27,174 nucleotides of DNA from a virus. The translations under genes were made by a program, and so were the position numbers. Position 1 is the stretch's first letter; every line of letters begins with the position of its first letter. The stretch is from positions 1 to 27,174 of IMG/VR virus record IMGVR_UViG_3300005436_000031; one strand, written 5' to 3'. The notes under the pieces were generated by a model, which saw nothing but the letters and a program-made list of their open reading frames with translations, did no database searches and was not told where the DNA came from. Shown here piece by piece: positions 1-6,656 of this stretch.

Positions 1-39
1 GCTTAGCAGGCCGCTGCATTACCACTCTGCCATCAATCC
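1..39 (-). tRNA. tRNA-Ser (GCT), 3' part cut by window edge
   Basis: Read on the minus strand, the 5' half of a class II tRNA is present: acceptor 5' strand, U8-G9, a D-arm with GAGTGGTAA, and an anticodon loop CTGCTAA giving anticodon GCT. The long variable arm and T-arm lie outside the window. First of eight minus-strand tRNAs. Confidence 0.85.
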
Positions 40-44
40 ATGCG

Positions 45-117
45 TACCTCACGGGAGAATCGAACTCCCATCTTCTGTTTGGAAGACAGACATCATAAGC
101 CATTAGACCAGTAAGGC
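45..117 (-). tRNA. tRNA-Gly (TCC)
   Basis: 73 nt. The acceptor GCCTTAC pairs with GTGAGGT (two G-U). The anticodon stem is TCTGT/ACAGA around loop CTTCCAA (anticodon TCC), and the T-arm is GGGAG-TTCGATT-CTCCC. Discriminator A. CCA is not encoded, so host CCA addition would be needed. Confidence 0.93.
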
Positions 118-128
118 ATGTTCTTACG

Positions 129-202
129 TACTCCCACAGGGATTCGAACCCCGATTCCCAGGGTAAGAGCCTGGTACTCTGAACCAGTTGAGTTATAGGA
201 GC
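129..202 (-). tRNA. tRNA-Lys (CTT)
   Basis: 74 nt. Acceptor GCTCCTA/TGGGAGT, D-stem with AACTGGTTC loop, anticodon stem CCAGG/CCTGG around CTCTTAC (anticodon CTT), and T-arm CGGGG-TTCGAAT-CCCTG. Discriminator A, no encoded CCA. Confidence 0.93.
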
Positions 203-205
203 AGA

Positions 206-278
206 AACTGCGTGGGTTTCGAGCCCATTGCTAGGCGTTTTGCAGACGCCCCCCAGACCACCTAGGTTAGCTCACAGT
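206..278 (-). tRNA. tRNA-Cys (GCA), irregular
   Basis: A clear anticodon arm GGCGT-CTGCAAA-ACGCC gives anticodon GCA. A T-arm TGGG-CTCGAAA-CCCA follows. The acceptor is only ACTGTG/CGCAGT and the D-arm is weak and over-long, so both ends are approximate. It may be a divergent functional tRNA or a decaying one. Confidence 0.68.
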
Positions 279-281
279 AAG

Positions 282-353
282 CCGACAATCCAGGAATCGA
301 ACCTGGGACTTCCGGGCTTCAACCGGACGCTTTACCAACTAAGCTAAGAGCCG
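282..353 (-). tRNA. tRNA-Phe (GAA), weak acceptor
   Basis: 72 nt. D-arm GCTT...AAGC, anticodon stem TCCGG/CCGGA around TTGAAGC (anticodon GAA), T-arm CCAGG-TTCGATT-CCTGG. The acceptor CGGCTCT/ATTGTCG has two U/C-U mismatches at its inner end, so it is the least stable acceptor of the cluster apart from Cys. Confidence 0.85.
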
Positions 354-356
354 AAG

Positions 357-427
357 TATTGCTGAGCAGACTTGAACTGCCACCGTCAGATTGAGAGTCT
401 GACATGCTGCCTTTACACCACAGCAAC
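357..427 (-). tRNA. tRNA-Glu (CTC)
   Basis: 71 nt. Acceptor GTTGCTG/CAGCAAT, D-arm with GTGTAAAGGCAGC, anticodon stem TCAGA/TCTGA around CTCTCAA (anticodon CTC), and T-loop TTCAAGT. Discriminator A, no encoded CCA. Confidence 0.92.
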
Positions 428-428
428 G

Positions 429-501
429 TACCCCTGGAGGGAATCGAACCCCCATCTGAATGCTTCGTAGGCACCCGCTCTGTCCGTTAAGCTACAGAGG
501 T
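429..501 (-). tRNA. tRNA-Arg (ACG)
   Basis: 73 nt. Acceptor ACCTCTG/CAGGGGT, D-arm GCTT...GAGC, anticodon loop CTACGAA (anticodon ACG, whose A34 would need deamination to inosine by host TadA to read CGC/CGA), T-arm GGGGG-TTCGATT-CCCTC. Only 1 nt separates it from tRNA-Glu. Confidence 0.92.
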
Positions 502-504
502 ATT

Positions 505-545
505 GACGGATCTTGAATCAGGCAACCCACCCGCAGGTGTCCGTC
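505..545 (-). other. small two-stem element between tRNAs
   Basis: The 55-nt gap between tRNA-Arg and tRNA-Met is unusually long for this cluster. On the minus strand GACGGA and TCCGTC can close a stem that encloses a CACC-TGCG-GGTG hairpin and a TTCAAGA-containing segment resembling a T-loop. It could be a decayed tRNA or a processing spacer. Confidence 0.4.
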
Positions 546-556
546 TAGGGTTCGCG

Positions 557-632
557 TGGCGAGGATGGGATTCGAACCCACGTCGTACGGCATATGAAAC
601 CGCGCTGGAACCTAACTCCAGTCCACCTCGCT
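557..632 (-). tRNA. tRNA with CAT anticodon (Met or Ile2)
   Basis: 76 nt. The anticodon loop TTCATAT gives CAT. T-arm GTGGG-TTCGAAT-CCCAT. The acceptor AGCGAGG/CCTCGCC pairs except for A1-C72. An unpaired 1-72 position is an initiator hallmark, but the three G-C pairs of an initiator anticodon stem are absent. The D-arm is atypical (CTGGA/TCCAG can extend). It may be elongator Met or lysidine-modified Ile2. It is the first tRNA of the transcript. Confidence 0.78.
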
Positions 633-634
633 AC

Positions 635-652
635 GAGCTGGTTTCCCAGCTC
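635..652 (-). other. hairpin at the 5' end of the tRNA transcript
   Basis: GAGCTGG and CCAGCTC form a perfect 7-bp stem with a 4-nt loop. It sits between the predicted start site (about 654) and the first tRNA, so it would cap the tRNA precursor; alternatively it ends read-through from upstream. Confidence 0.5.
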
Positions 653-660
653 TGGGAACT

Positions 661-689
661 ACTTTACCACAAGATCTCTAGCTTGTCAA
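661..689 (-). promoter_or_regulatory. sigma-70-type promoter of the tRNA cluster
   Basis: On the minus strand TTGACA (684-689) is followed after exactly 17 nt by TAAAGT (661-666). The predicted start is near 654, just upstream of the first tRNA. It lies directly after the stop of the 42-residue gene, so the tRNAs have their own strong promoter. Confidence 0.75.
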
Positions 690-697
690 CCCAGCAA

Positions 698-826
698 CTA
701 CTCGATGTCCTCACGCTTGGGCATCTTGTCAGGCAGGGCTGCCTTGTTGGCCTCATCGTACACCTTGCGAGCAGCCTCTTCAGCCACCTGCCGAGCGATC
801 TCGGCCTCGATCTCCTCAGGAGTCAC
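698..826 (-). CDS. small charged helical protein, 42 aa
   Basis: A GTG start overlaps the upstream stop as GTGA, with GGAGG 5 nt before it inside the upstream gene, which is typical of translational coupling. The product is rich in Glu, Ala and Lys with a long amphipathic-helix pattern (EEIEAEIARQVAEEAARKVYDE). No family is recognised. It is the last gene of the DNA polymerase operon before the tRNA promoter. Confidence 0.7.
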   Translation of the reverse strand: MTPEEIEAEIARQVAEEAARKVYDEANKAALPDKMPKREDIE

Positions 827-1017
827 CGGGACCTCCGCTGTCCACTCTTGTTGGTCAGGACGGTTGTACCGTCCTCCTGCTGAACCAGATCACTGTCCGT
901 GCCCGAAGCAACCACCCGCCCCTTTGGGGCCTCAACAGGCTTACCCTGCGGGTGATAGTCCTCGCCAGGCGAGGGGATGTAGTCGTAACCGGTACGTTCA
1001 AGCCTACTCATCTTCAT
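823..1017 (-). CDS. hypothetical protein, 64 aa
   Basis: A small basic protein without a recognised domain, rich in Gly, Pro, Asp and Ser, probably disordered. The start is inside the end of the preceding gene (ATGAAG within its last codons); a second in-frame ATG two codons on (1011) overlaps the stop more tightly. Its stop is shared with the GTG of the next gene, so the three small genes are coupled in a row. Confidence 0.6.
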   Translation of the reverse strand: MKMSRLERTGYDYIPSPGEDYHPQGKPVEAPKGRVVASGTDSDLVQQEDGTTVLTNKSGQRRSR

Positions 1018-1192
1018 CCAGCCAATCGTAGATTGCAGCCATGTAGCTGTTGTAGGTTTCCCGATAGGTCAGAGCCAGAGCCCAGGTTTCCTGAATTTCT
1101 TCAGGAACTTCCCAAGACTCGAACCACTCGATAGCATCTCCGCCTTCCCACTCGAACTTGGCGGCGATGGTTTCCTTGCTATACCTGCTCAT
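1004..1192 (-). CDS. hypothetical acidic protein, 62 aa
   Basis: The start (MSRYSKET) lies within the last 14 nt of the DNA polymerase gene in another frame; the frame stays open further upstream but that part is antisense-like overlap with polymerase. The product is acidic and aromatic-rich (several Trp and Tyr, C-terminal DWLDEDE). No family is recognised. The position suggests coupling to polymerase translation. Confidence 0.65.
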   Translation of the reverse strand: MSRYSKETIAAKFEWEGGDAIEWFESWEVPEEIQETWALALTYRETYNSYMAAIYDWLDEDE

Positions 1193-2972
1193 ACAATGAG
1201 CCCCAACTTCTAGACCCGATCTTGTACTCCGCTGGGATGTCCAGCGGACCAACCCTTGTACTCATCAAGCTTACCACATCCCTGACGATTGTCAAGTCGT
1301 TCGGCAGGCTGAACAGTACCTCGTCGTGGATGGGCAACCTCATGTTGCCCACGTACCCAGCATCGTACAGTCTAATCATAGCATGGGCTGTCAAGTCCCG
1401 GCAACCGGACTGGATGTAGTAGTTGAAGGCCGCGTACTCGTGACCCTCGTCCACAGGCAACCTACGACCGGTCCAGGTCTCAACGTAGCCGTGCTCCTTG
1501 GCGAACCGCTGAAGGCGGTCAGAGAGCCCAGTCATGCCCCTGTACGCTGTCTTGATACCGTTGCGGACGGCAACGGCCTGTTCTCGGGTCATGCCCTGGC
1601 GGACAAGACCACTGACACCAGCACCATACCCTACAGCAAAGTTACCCATCTTGCCCAGGTCATAGTAGGGTGTGCCCTTGGACACATCCTTACCAGGGAA
1701 GGCCACGCCAGCCGTGATCATGTGCAGGTTCTCCCCATTCCGGAAAGCCTGGATCATGCGGGCATCGGGAGCCTTAGCTGCGGCGAACCGCAGCTCCTGA
1801 TTGCTGTAGTCTACACCCACAATCAGTTCGTTCGTGTCTGCCACAAAGCAGGAACGCACCAGACTGTCGCCAGACGGCAGGGTTTGTGCTGGAATCCCAG
1901 TAATAGAGAACCTTGCAGTCCGAGCACGGAGGGTATTCGTTGAAGGGTGTACCCGACCAGAAGAATCGGCTGCGTCCAGGAACTTCTCTACCCAAGTCTT
2001 CCTCCACTTACCAGCCTTCTTACCTGCTACAATAGCCCGCACCAGCGGGTCATCCATGTTGGCTGCGAACAAGTTCTTGTCAACCTTTGGATTACCCTTT
2101 GCTGTCAACTCGCTGACCTTGATGCCGCGCTTGAGAAGCGCGTGGTACACCTGATCGTTGGAGTTGATGTTCTCCAGACCGTACTCCAACGCGGTAGCCT
2201 TGTGGTGGCATTCCTCATCATAGAGGTCATCCGCAAGCTGCTGTGTGTAGTCGAAGTCCAGCAGGAAGCCCTTCGCGTCCATGAAGGCCGCGATCATAGC
2301 CACCTTGTGGTCATTCCTAGTCAGTTCACTGTTCGTATCAACCTGCTTAGACAGGATCAGGAACAGGCGAGCGGTACCGATTGCATCGGTACCAGCATAC
2401 ATCAGGTACACCTCGTTGTCAATGGGCATGTACCGATACATGTCACCATCAGAGGTACCTGCTCCCTTGGGGAGCAGCTTCTCCCTGCGCAGGCGCAGGT
2501 ACTCGTCCTTCAGTTCCTTCTTGAGCTTGAAGCAGTCTGGGACGTAGTACTTCAGCAACTCGTCCAGGGTCTGGCCGATGCCGCCTTCCTCCATACCGCG
2601 TGGATCCACCTGGTGCGCCAGAATCTTGGTATCCCGAGTCTGCGCAAACAGAGCCTCCACGCTCATGTACGGAGCGTGTCGTACGAGCACCTGAATGTCA
2701 TACGATGCGTTGTGCATGATCAGGCGCTTGCCACGTAGACGCTCAAGGAGCGTCGGCAGCATGTTCCAGTACGTTTCTACGGGGAACACGAACGCCTGTG
2801 TAGGCGTAGCAAGGGCAATCAAGCGAAGCTTGTGCCCATCGGAGTAGATGTCCAGACCCGTAGTCTCTGTGTCCAGCGCCAGTGTATGCTGGCGCTCCAT
2901 CCACTCCCACATCACGGTCAGGTCCTCGTGCCTCTCAGGCACGTAGATGCTACCGTTAGCAAGTACTCTCAA
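1179..2972 (-). CDS. family A DNA polymerase with 3'-5' exonuclease domain
   Basis: 597 residues. The N-terminal proofreading domain carries Exo I LDTETTGL (D34, E36), Exo II HNASYD (N88, D92) and Exo III YAGTD (Y192, D196). The polymerase domain carries motif A VDYSNQELR (D388), motif B with K441, F445 and Y449-G, and motif C IHDE (549-551). No 5'-nuclease domain is present, as usual for phage replicases. The motif B Phe is the Pol I type that discriminates against dideoxynucleotides. The residue four before K441, an Arg in Pol I, reads Tyr here. The start is TTG, chosen because AGGAG lies 5 nt upstream. It would synthesise phage DNA with the helicase and primase of the divergent operon. Confidence 0.96.
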   Translation of the reverse strand: MRVLANGSIYVPERHEDLTVMWEWMERQHTLALDTETTGLDIYSDGHKLRLIALATPTQAFVFPVETYWNMLPTLLERLRGKRLIMHNASYDIQVLVRHAPYMSVEALFAQTRDTKILAHQVDPRGMEEGGIGQTLDELLKYYVPDCFKLKKELKDEYLRLRREKLLPKGAGTSDGDMYRYMPIDNEVYLMYAGTDAIGTARLFLILSKQVDTNSELTRNDHKVAMIAAFMDAKGFLLDFDYTQQLADDLYDEECHHKATALEYGLENINSNDQVYHALLKRGIKVSELTAKGNPKVDKNLFAANMDDPLVRAIVAGKKAGKWRKTWVEKFLDAADSSGRVHPSTNTLRARTARFSITGIPAQTLPSGDSLVRSCFVADTNELIVGVDYSNQELRFAAAKAPDARMIQAFRNGENLHMITAGVAFPGKDVSKGTPYYDLGKMGNFAVGYGAGVSGLVRQGMTREQAVAVRNGIKTAYRGMTGLSDRLQRFAKEHGYVETWTGRRLPVDEGHEYAAFNYYIQSGCRDLTAHAMIRLYDAGYVGNMRLPIHDEVLFSLPNDLTIVRDVVSLMSTRVGPLDIPAEYKIGSRSWGSLYEQV

Positions 2973-3101
2973 GCTAGCTCCTAGCTAGTCTCTTCCTTAA
3001 CTGCTGGTGTTCGTAGTCTAGACCTGGATCATGGTGGCTGTCAACCCAGCTACATAGCCCCTGGTCACAGGGGCTTGACAGGGTATGCTAGTCTTGTAGA
3101 C
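2973..3101. promoter_or_regulatory. divergent control region between polymerase and whiB-like genes
   Basis: Minus strand: TTGACA (3039-3044), 18 nt, TAGACT (3015-3020), predicted start near 3008, serving the polymerase. Plus strand: TTGACA at 3075-3080, with TATGCT (3084-3089) or TAGACA (3097-3102) as possible -10 boxes; the former would give an almost leaderless mRNA. A perfect 8-bp inverted repeat AGCCCCTG/CAGGGGCT (3056-3075) abuts the plus-strand -35 and is the best operator candidate. Confidence 0.6.
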
Positions 3102-3608
3102 ATGAGCATCAAGTCCGACGTTGCCAAGAGGGTGCGCAAGAGCGCACGTATCGCGAACTACCAGCAGGCCACCTTTGCCTCTGACTACCAGTTCGACTAT
3201 GATAGCACACTGTTGGAAGAGGGCAAGTACCGTGAGTGGTTCTGGGATGGCCTACAGGAGTCACAGGTTGCCTACCTGCGGCAACCACCCCGAGTTGACA
3301 AGGTGGTTCAGGAGCCTGTAGCCTATGATGGCTGGGAAGCTGAGCAGCCACGCAAGTGGCAGCATGACGCAGCTTGCCGGGATGCAGATCCTTTGATCTT
3401 CTTTCATGATGGCAACCAGCCTAAGCTGGCCTACCAGCGCAAGGACGCCGAGTGGCGTGAGTATTGCCCACAGTGTCCTGTACGAGATACCTGCCTGAGT
3501 GCAGGCCGTGACTCGGAGTCTGTGGGGATCTGGGGTGGTGTGTACCGCTTCCACCCGAGGAACAGTAGTGACCTCCACAAGATCGAGGAACTGGATGATA
3601 GAGTTTGA
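3102..3608 (+). CDS. WhiB-like Fe-S transcriptional regulator
   Basis: 168 residues from the ATG. The C-terminal half has the Wbl signature: ACRDAD (C92), C122-x2-C125-x5-C131, then GIWGG (142-146). In the family the four Cys hold a 4Fe-4S cluster and the G[VI]WGG turn precedes a basic DNA-binding tail; WhiB proteins usually act by binding the sigma region 4. The first 85 residues are an unrecognised extension, longer than in most host Wbl proteins. The frame stays open up to a TTG at 3075 that is also the -35 box, so the ATG is preferred. First gene of the plus-strand operon. It ends 14 nt inside the nuclease gene. Confidence 0.92.
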   Translation: MSIKSDVAKRVRKSARIANYQQATFASDYQFDYDSTLLEEGKYREWFWDGLQESQVAYLRQPPRVDKVVQEPVAYDGWEAEQPRKWQHDAACRDADPLIFFHDGNQPKLAYQRKDAEWREYCPQCPVRDTCLSAGRDSESVGIWGGVYRFHPRNSSDLHKIEELDDRV

Positions 3609-4431
3609 AGTACCTAAGCACGTAAGCCATTCAGCGATCAACAACTATCTGCGCTGTGGAAAGGCTTACGAGCTTGGGAAGCTCGGAGTGCAGGAGTCGC
3701 CCGCGTGGTGGCTCCTGGGTGGCAGTGCAGTGCACAAGGCCACGGAATGGATCGATAAGGGCGAGTGGGACGATGCTCCCGAGATGGCCTTTCACAAGGC
3801 CTTCTACGACGAGATCATACGGACAGAGCAGTCGTTCCCAGATCGTAATGAATGGCGCAAGGCAGGCTACGGTGCTCGTGCCCAAGGCTACGAGCACTGG
3901 TTGGAGCAGGGTCCACGGTACGTTAAGCAGTGGGCCAGCCACGGTGCCTTGTTCAGTGAAGTCGAGTACGATGTTTCTACCACGCTGCCTTCTGGGATCA
4001 AGATCAAGGCTTATGTGGACCGTGTAGAGGTCTCACCTGAAGGGGTCGATGTCATCGACCTCAAGACGGGATCTACACGTCCTGACTCTGACCAGCAGCT
4101 GGGCATCTACTCCGTGCTTACCTTGCACAAGCTGAACCAGGACACGAAGTACACTGTACCAGACATGCGTGTGGGTCATCAACTTCACGGTGCCTACAAC
4201 TACATGTTCAAGGACGATGAGTTCTACGAGATGAACGTGTCTAACTGGACACTAGAAACTGTTGACGAGATAGCAAAGGAATGGTACAATGGTATCAGCT
4301 CCGGCGTTTTCCTCCCCAACCGTGGCAAGCAGTGCGGAACTTGTGGCGTTGCAAGAGCTTGCTTCCTCGCCTCAGGCGATACAGTTGATACACGAAGCTA
4401 TGACAAGCTCAACCCCAACTATGAAGGGTAG
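3595..4431 (+). CDS. RecB/Cas4/AddB-like PD-(D/E)XK nuclease with Fe-S cysteines
   Basis: 278 residues. The RecB-family nuclease signature is clear: LGGSAVH (H47), VDRV (D142), DLKTG (D155, K157) and QQLGIYS (Q168, Y172). One N-terminal Cys (C21) and a C-terminal C247-x2-C250-x5-C256 match the cluster arrangement of Cas4 and AddB, which hold a 4Fe-4S cluster. There is no helicase domain, so it would be a stand-alone single-strand exonuclease for DNA processing or recombination. GAGGAA precedes the ATG by 6 nt; the gene overlaps whiB by 14 nt. A role in CRISPR is not indicated because no cas genes or array are present. Confidence 0.88.
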   Translation: MIEFEVPKHVSHSAINNYLRCGKAYELGKLGVQESPAWWLLGGSAVHKATEWIDKGEWDDAPEMAFHKAFYDEIIRTEQSFPDRNEWRKAGYGARAQGYEHWLEQGPRYVKQWASHGALFSEVEYDVSTTLPSGIKIKAYVDRVEVSPEGVDVIDLKTGSTRPDSDQQLGIYSVLTLHKLNQDTKYTVPDMRVGHQLHGAYNYMFKDDEFYEMNVSNWTLETVDEIAKEWYNGISSGVFLPNRGKQCGTCGVARACFLASGDTVDTRSYDKLNPNYEG

Positions 4432-4432
4432 C

Positions 4433-4960
4433 ATGGTTACCAAGAAGGAAACACCCCCTAGCACCACGGAAGACCCGTGGGGCGTGGAGCAGGGCTTCTC
4501 TACTGAGGCTCCTGTGATTGAGTTCCCGAACGAGCGGGACTTTCTGACTGTGACCCTGAAGGCTGGCGGAGGTTATGATGCTCCCTGGCTGGTGGCCCAC
4601 GCCAACAGTGTTGAAGAGGCTCTGGAGTTCCTTCAGCACGAGCAGCTTGATGAGCTGATGGACCTGACTGCCCGCAAGGCGAAGGAACTGGCGCGTGCTT
4701 TCGGTGGCGCTCCGGTGGTCGCTAAGCCTGCGGTGGGTGCTAGCAGTGGCTACAAGAAGCCTGTGGCTTCCGGTGGGTCTACGGACCTTCCTGAGGACAA
4801 CTGCCCGGCTCACAACTGTCCGCTGGTCCACGTTGAGGGTTTCACCAACCCGAAGACCGGTAAGACCATCTCGGCTCGCGTAGCGTGCCCGGTTCCGAAC
4901 TGCCGCAAGCTCACCTACTGGCAGGAGCCTGATGGTTCCTGGACCCGCAAGGAGCAGTAA
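4433..4960 (+). CDS. zinc-ribbon protein, possible ssDNA-binding protein
   Basis: 175 residues. A core with TVTLKAGGGYDAPW (39-52) is followed by a helix and a Gly/Ala/Pro linker, then a C-terminal zinc ribbon with C124-x4-C129 and C152-x4-C157. Small actinophage proteins with a similar TVxxGxGYDxxW core are, to my memory, sometimes annotated as ssDNA-binding, which fits the neighbouring nuclease and helicase, but this is inference. The same core recurs in the 67-residue protein at 12025-12228. ATG at 4433 is preferred for the GAAGGG before it; an in-frame ATG at 4421 lacks one. Confidence 0.75.
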   Translation: MVTKKETPPSTTEDPWGVEQGFSTEAPVIEFPNERDFLTVTLKAGGGYDAPWLVAHANSVEEALEFLQHEQLDELMDLTARKAKELARAFGGAPVVAKPAVGASSGYKKPVASGGSTDLPEDNCPAHNCPLVHVEGFTNPKTGKTISARVACPVPNCRKLTYWQEPDGSWTRKEQ

Positions 4961-4962
4961 TA

Positions 4963-5439
4963 GTGTCGGTGTTCATTGACAAGAACGACAATCTTCGGAT
5001 TGGGCGTATCGCTACCGCTGTGGTGGCCAGCTTGCTGGCCATCATCCTGTTCTTCTTCAGTCTGTCCGTAGGCTTTGGTGCCTACGGTCGCTGGAGCAAG
5101 GTTCAGGAGGCGAAGAACAAGGCTCAGACGGCGCGTATCGACGCGGCCAACCAGGCTCAGGTCAATCAGCTTCTGATCAACTCTGCTGACCAGCAGATCC
5201 AGATTCACCAGAAGCAAGCTCAGATCCGTCTGGCTGACGCTGTGGGTATCCGTGAGGCGCAGGATGAGGTCTCCAAGACCCTGACTCCGCTGTACGTCCA
5301 GTTCGAGATGGTTGACGCTCTGAAGACCATCGCTGAGAGTGGCAAGAACAACACGGTGGTGTATATCCCGACCGGCGCGAATGGTATTCCGCTGATCAGC
5401 AACACCGACCAGACACAGGTCGGTACTCCGAAGGGCTAA
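4963..5439 (+). CDS. membrane-anchored coiled-coil protein with SPFH-like tail
   Basis: 158 residues. One transmembrane segment (about 16-41), then an Ala/Gln/Lys-rich coiled coil (45-95), then a tail reading VDALKTIAESGKNNTVVYIP and PTGANGIP. This tail resembles the C-terminal end of SPFH (prohibitin/stomatin) proteins, but the SPFH core domain is missing. GTG start with AAGGAG 8 nt upstream; 2 nt after the previous stop. It could tether a replication or recombination complex at the membrane. Function unknown. Confidence 0.75.
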   Translation: MSVFIDKNDNLRIGRIATAVVASLLAIILFFFSLSVGFGAYGRWSKVQEAKNKAQTARIDAANQAQVNQLLINSADQQIQIHQKQAQIRLADAVGIREAQDEVSKTLTPLYVQFEMVDALKTIAESGKNNTVVYIPTGANGIPLISNTDQTQVGTPKG

Positions 5440-5442
5440 CCT

Positions 5443-5664
5443 TTGAAGATCTACCTATTCCAGGATGTCCATGTCAGTGACTTCAACTACCACTCCAGTG
5501 GGTCTGTTCTGGTCATTGCCGCAACCGATGGGGAAGTGAAGGCTCTGCTAGAGCCTACTGAGGTGCGGCTGGACGAGGAAGACTGGAAGCATGTTCGAAC
5601 CTTCCCGACCCACCAGTACATTCCGAAGGAAGTGTTCATCTTTCCGGACGCAGGGTGCTGCTAG
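5443..5664 (+). CDS. hypothetical protein, 73 aa
   Basis: TTG start 3 nt after the previous stop; AAGGG lies upstream. The sequence starts MKIYLFQDVHVSDFNYHSSG and looks like a small beta-rich domain; no family recognised. It ends directly before the ATPase gene start, which suggests coupled translation with that gene. Confidence 0.7.
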   Translation: MKIYLFQDVHVSDFNYHSSGSVLVIAATDGEVKALLEPTEVRLDEEDWKHVRTFPTHQYIPKEVFIFPDAGCC

Positions 5665-6438
5665 TTGAGTTTCAAGCTCGCTCGCGCTGTTAGGCGGGGG
5701 CTCACGAACGGTGAGCCCCTTCCGGATGTGTTCCGATCCTTCAAGGATCGAGGGATTCGGTTCTATCGGGGCACCACAGCCCTGTTCGTGGGCTCTTCTG
5801 GTTCTCTGAAGACCATGTTTGTCGGTGAGATGGTGGACCGTATGAAGGTCCCGACCCTCTACATCAGCAATGATACCAACGAGCTAGACCAGGTGGCAAG
5901 GTACCTCGCACGGCGCACCAAGCAGGACTCTGAGATCATGCGTGAGAAGGCCCTGAAGCGCCCTGAGTGGGCTGCTGAGGTCTTGTCCGACCAGGACTGG
6001 GTGCGCTGGTCCTTCGACCCTTCTCCGTCCCTTGAGGACATCGAGGAGGAGATCACAGCGTTCGAGGAACTGTGGGGGGACAACCCTCACCTGGTGATCG
6101 TTGACATTCTGATGAAGGTGGACTACTATGAAGAGGGTGGTGGCTCGCTAGAGTCCATCGCCCGCTACCTGGACAAGCTGGCTCGCGAAACCGGTGCATG
6201 CATCGTCATGATTCACCACGCGAGTGAGAATGAGCCCGGTAAGCCCTGTCCTTCGAAGAAGTCCATCCTTTACAAGGTGGATAAGTTCGCGGTCACCATC
6301 ATCACGACAGCCTTCATCGATGGGTTCTTCTACGCGGCTCCTGTGAAACTGCGAAACGGCAAGTCTGACCCATCCGGTGAGACATTTGTCATGTTTGAAG
6401 TAGATCCGTCCATCGCAACATTCAAGGAGCTAGAATGA
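5665..6438 (+). CDS. DnaB/RecA-like ATPase, probable replicative helicase
   Basis: 257 residues. A single RecA-fold core: Walker A GSSGSLKT (43-50), Walker B HLVIVDIL (D147), and VMIHHASE (182-189), whose His fits the sensor position of DnaB and RepA-type helicases. There is no DnaB N-terminal domain, and the length matches short phage DnaB-like/RepA helicases. The start is TTG immediately after the upstream TAG. The zinc-finger and Toprim primase ORFs follow 0.55 kb downstream, as expected for a phage replisome. A RecA-like recombinase role is possible but less likely given the HH motif. Confidence 0.85.
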   Translation: MSFKLARAVRRGLTNGEPLPDVFRSFKDRGIRFYRGTTALFVGSSGSLKTMFVGEMVDRMKVPTLYISNDTNELDQVARYLARRTKQDSEIMREKALKRPEWAAEVLSDQDWVRWSFDPSPSLEDIEEEITAFEELWGDNPHLVIVDILMKVDYYEEGGGSLESIARYLDKLARETGACIVMIHHASENEPGKPCPSKKSILYKVDKFAVTIITTAFIDGFFYAAPVKLRNGKSDPSGETFVMFEVDPSIATFKELE

Positions 6439-6656
6439 GCCGGTGGCTCAAGCATCATGAGGGTCCGATGTATCGTGTGGTGATCGAAAACCACGTATCG
6501 GACCACAAGACATATTACGGTCCGTATAGCCAGCTGAAGACCGCCAAGGGCGTTCTGACCAACGAGCTGAACAGCTGGTGGAACCGTAACCGTGAGGTAC
6601 CCAACACGGGGTACATCGAAGAGACACAGACACAGTGGTATAGGCTCGATGGCTAA
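6435..6656 (+). CDS. hypothetical protein, 73 aa
   Basis: ATGA overlap with the helicase-like gene. The product is basic and rich in Trp, Tyr and His (SRWLKHHEGPMYRVVIENHV). No recognised domain. It overlaps the next gene by 8 nt. Confidence 0.72.
   Translation: MSRWLKHHEGPMYRVVIENHVSDHKTYYGPYSQLKTAKGVLTNELNSWWNRNREVPNTGYIEETQTQWYRLDG

Noticed and set aside
557-632. Initiator tRNA-fMet
   Set aside because: Position 1-72 is unpaired as in initiators, but the three G-C pairs of the initiator anticodon stem are missing.
1947-2738. A 263-codon open frame on the plus strand
   Set aside because: Entirely antisense to the DNA polymerase, whose catalytic motifs all lie in the other frame; no ribosome site and no recognisable domain.
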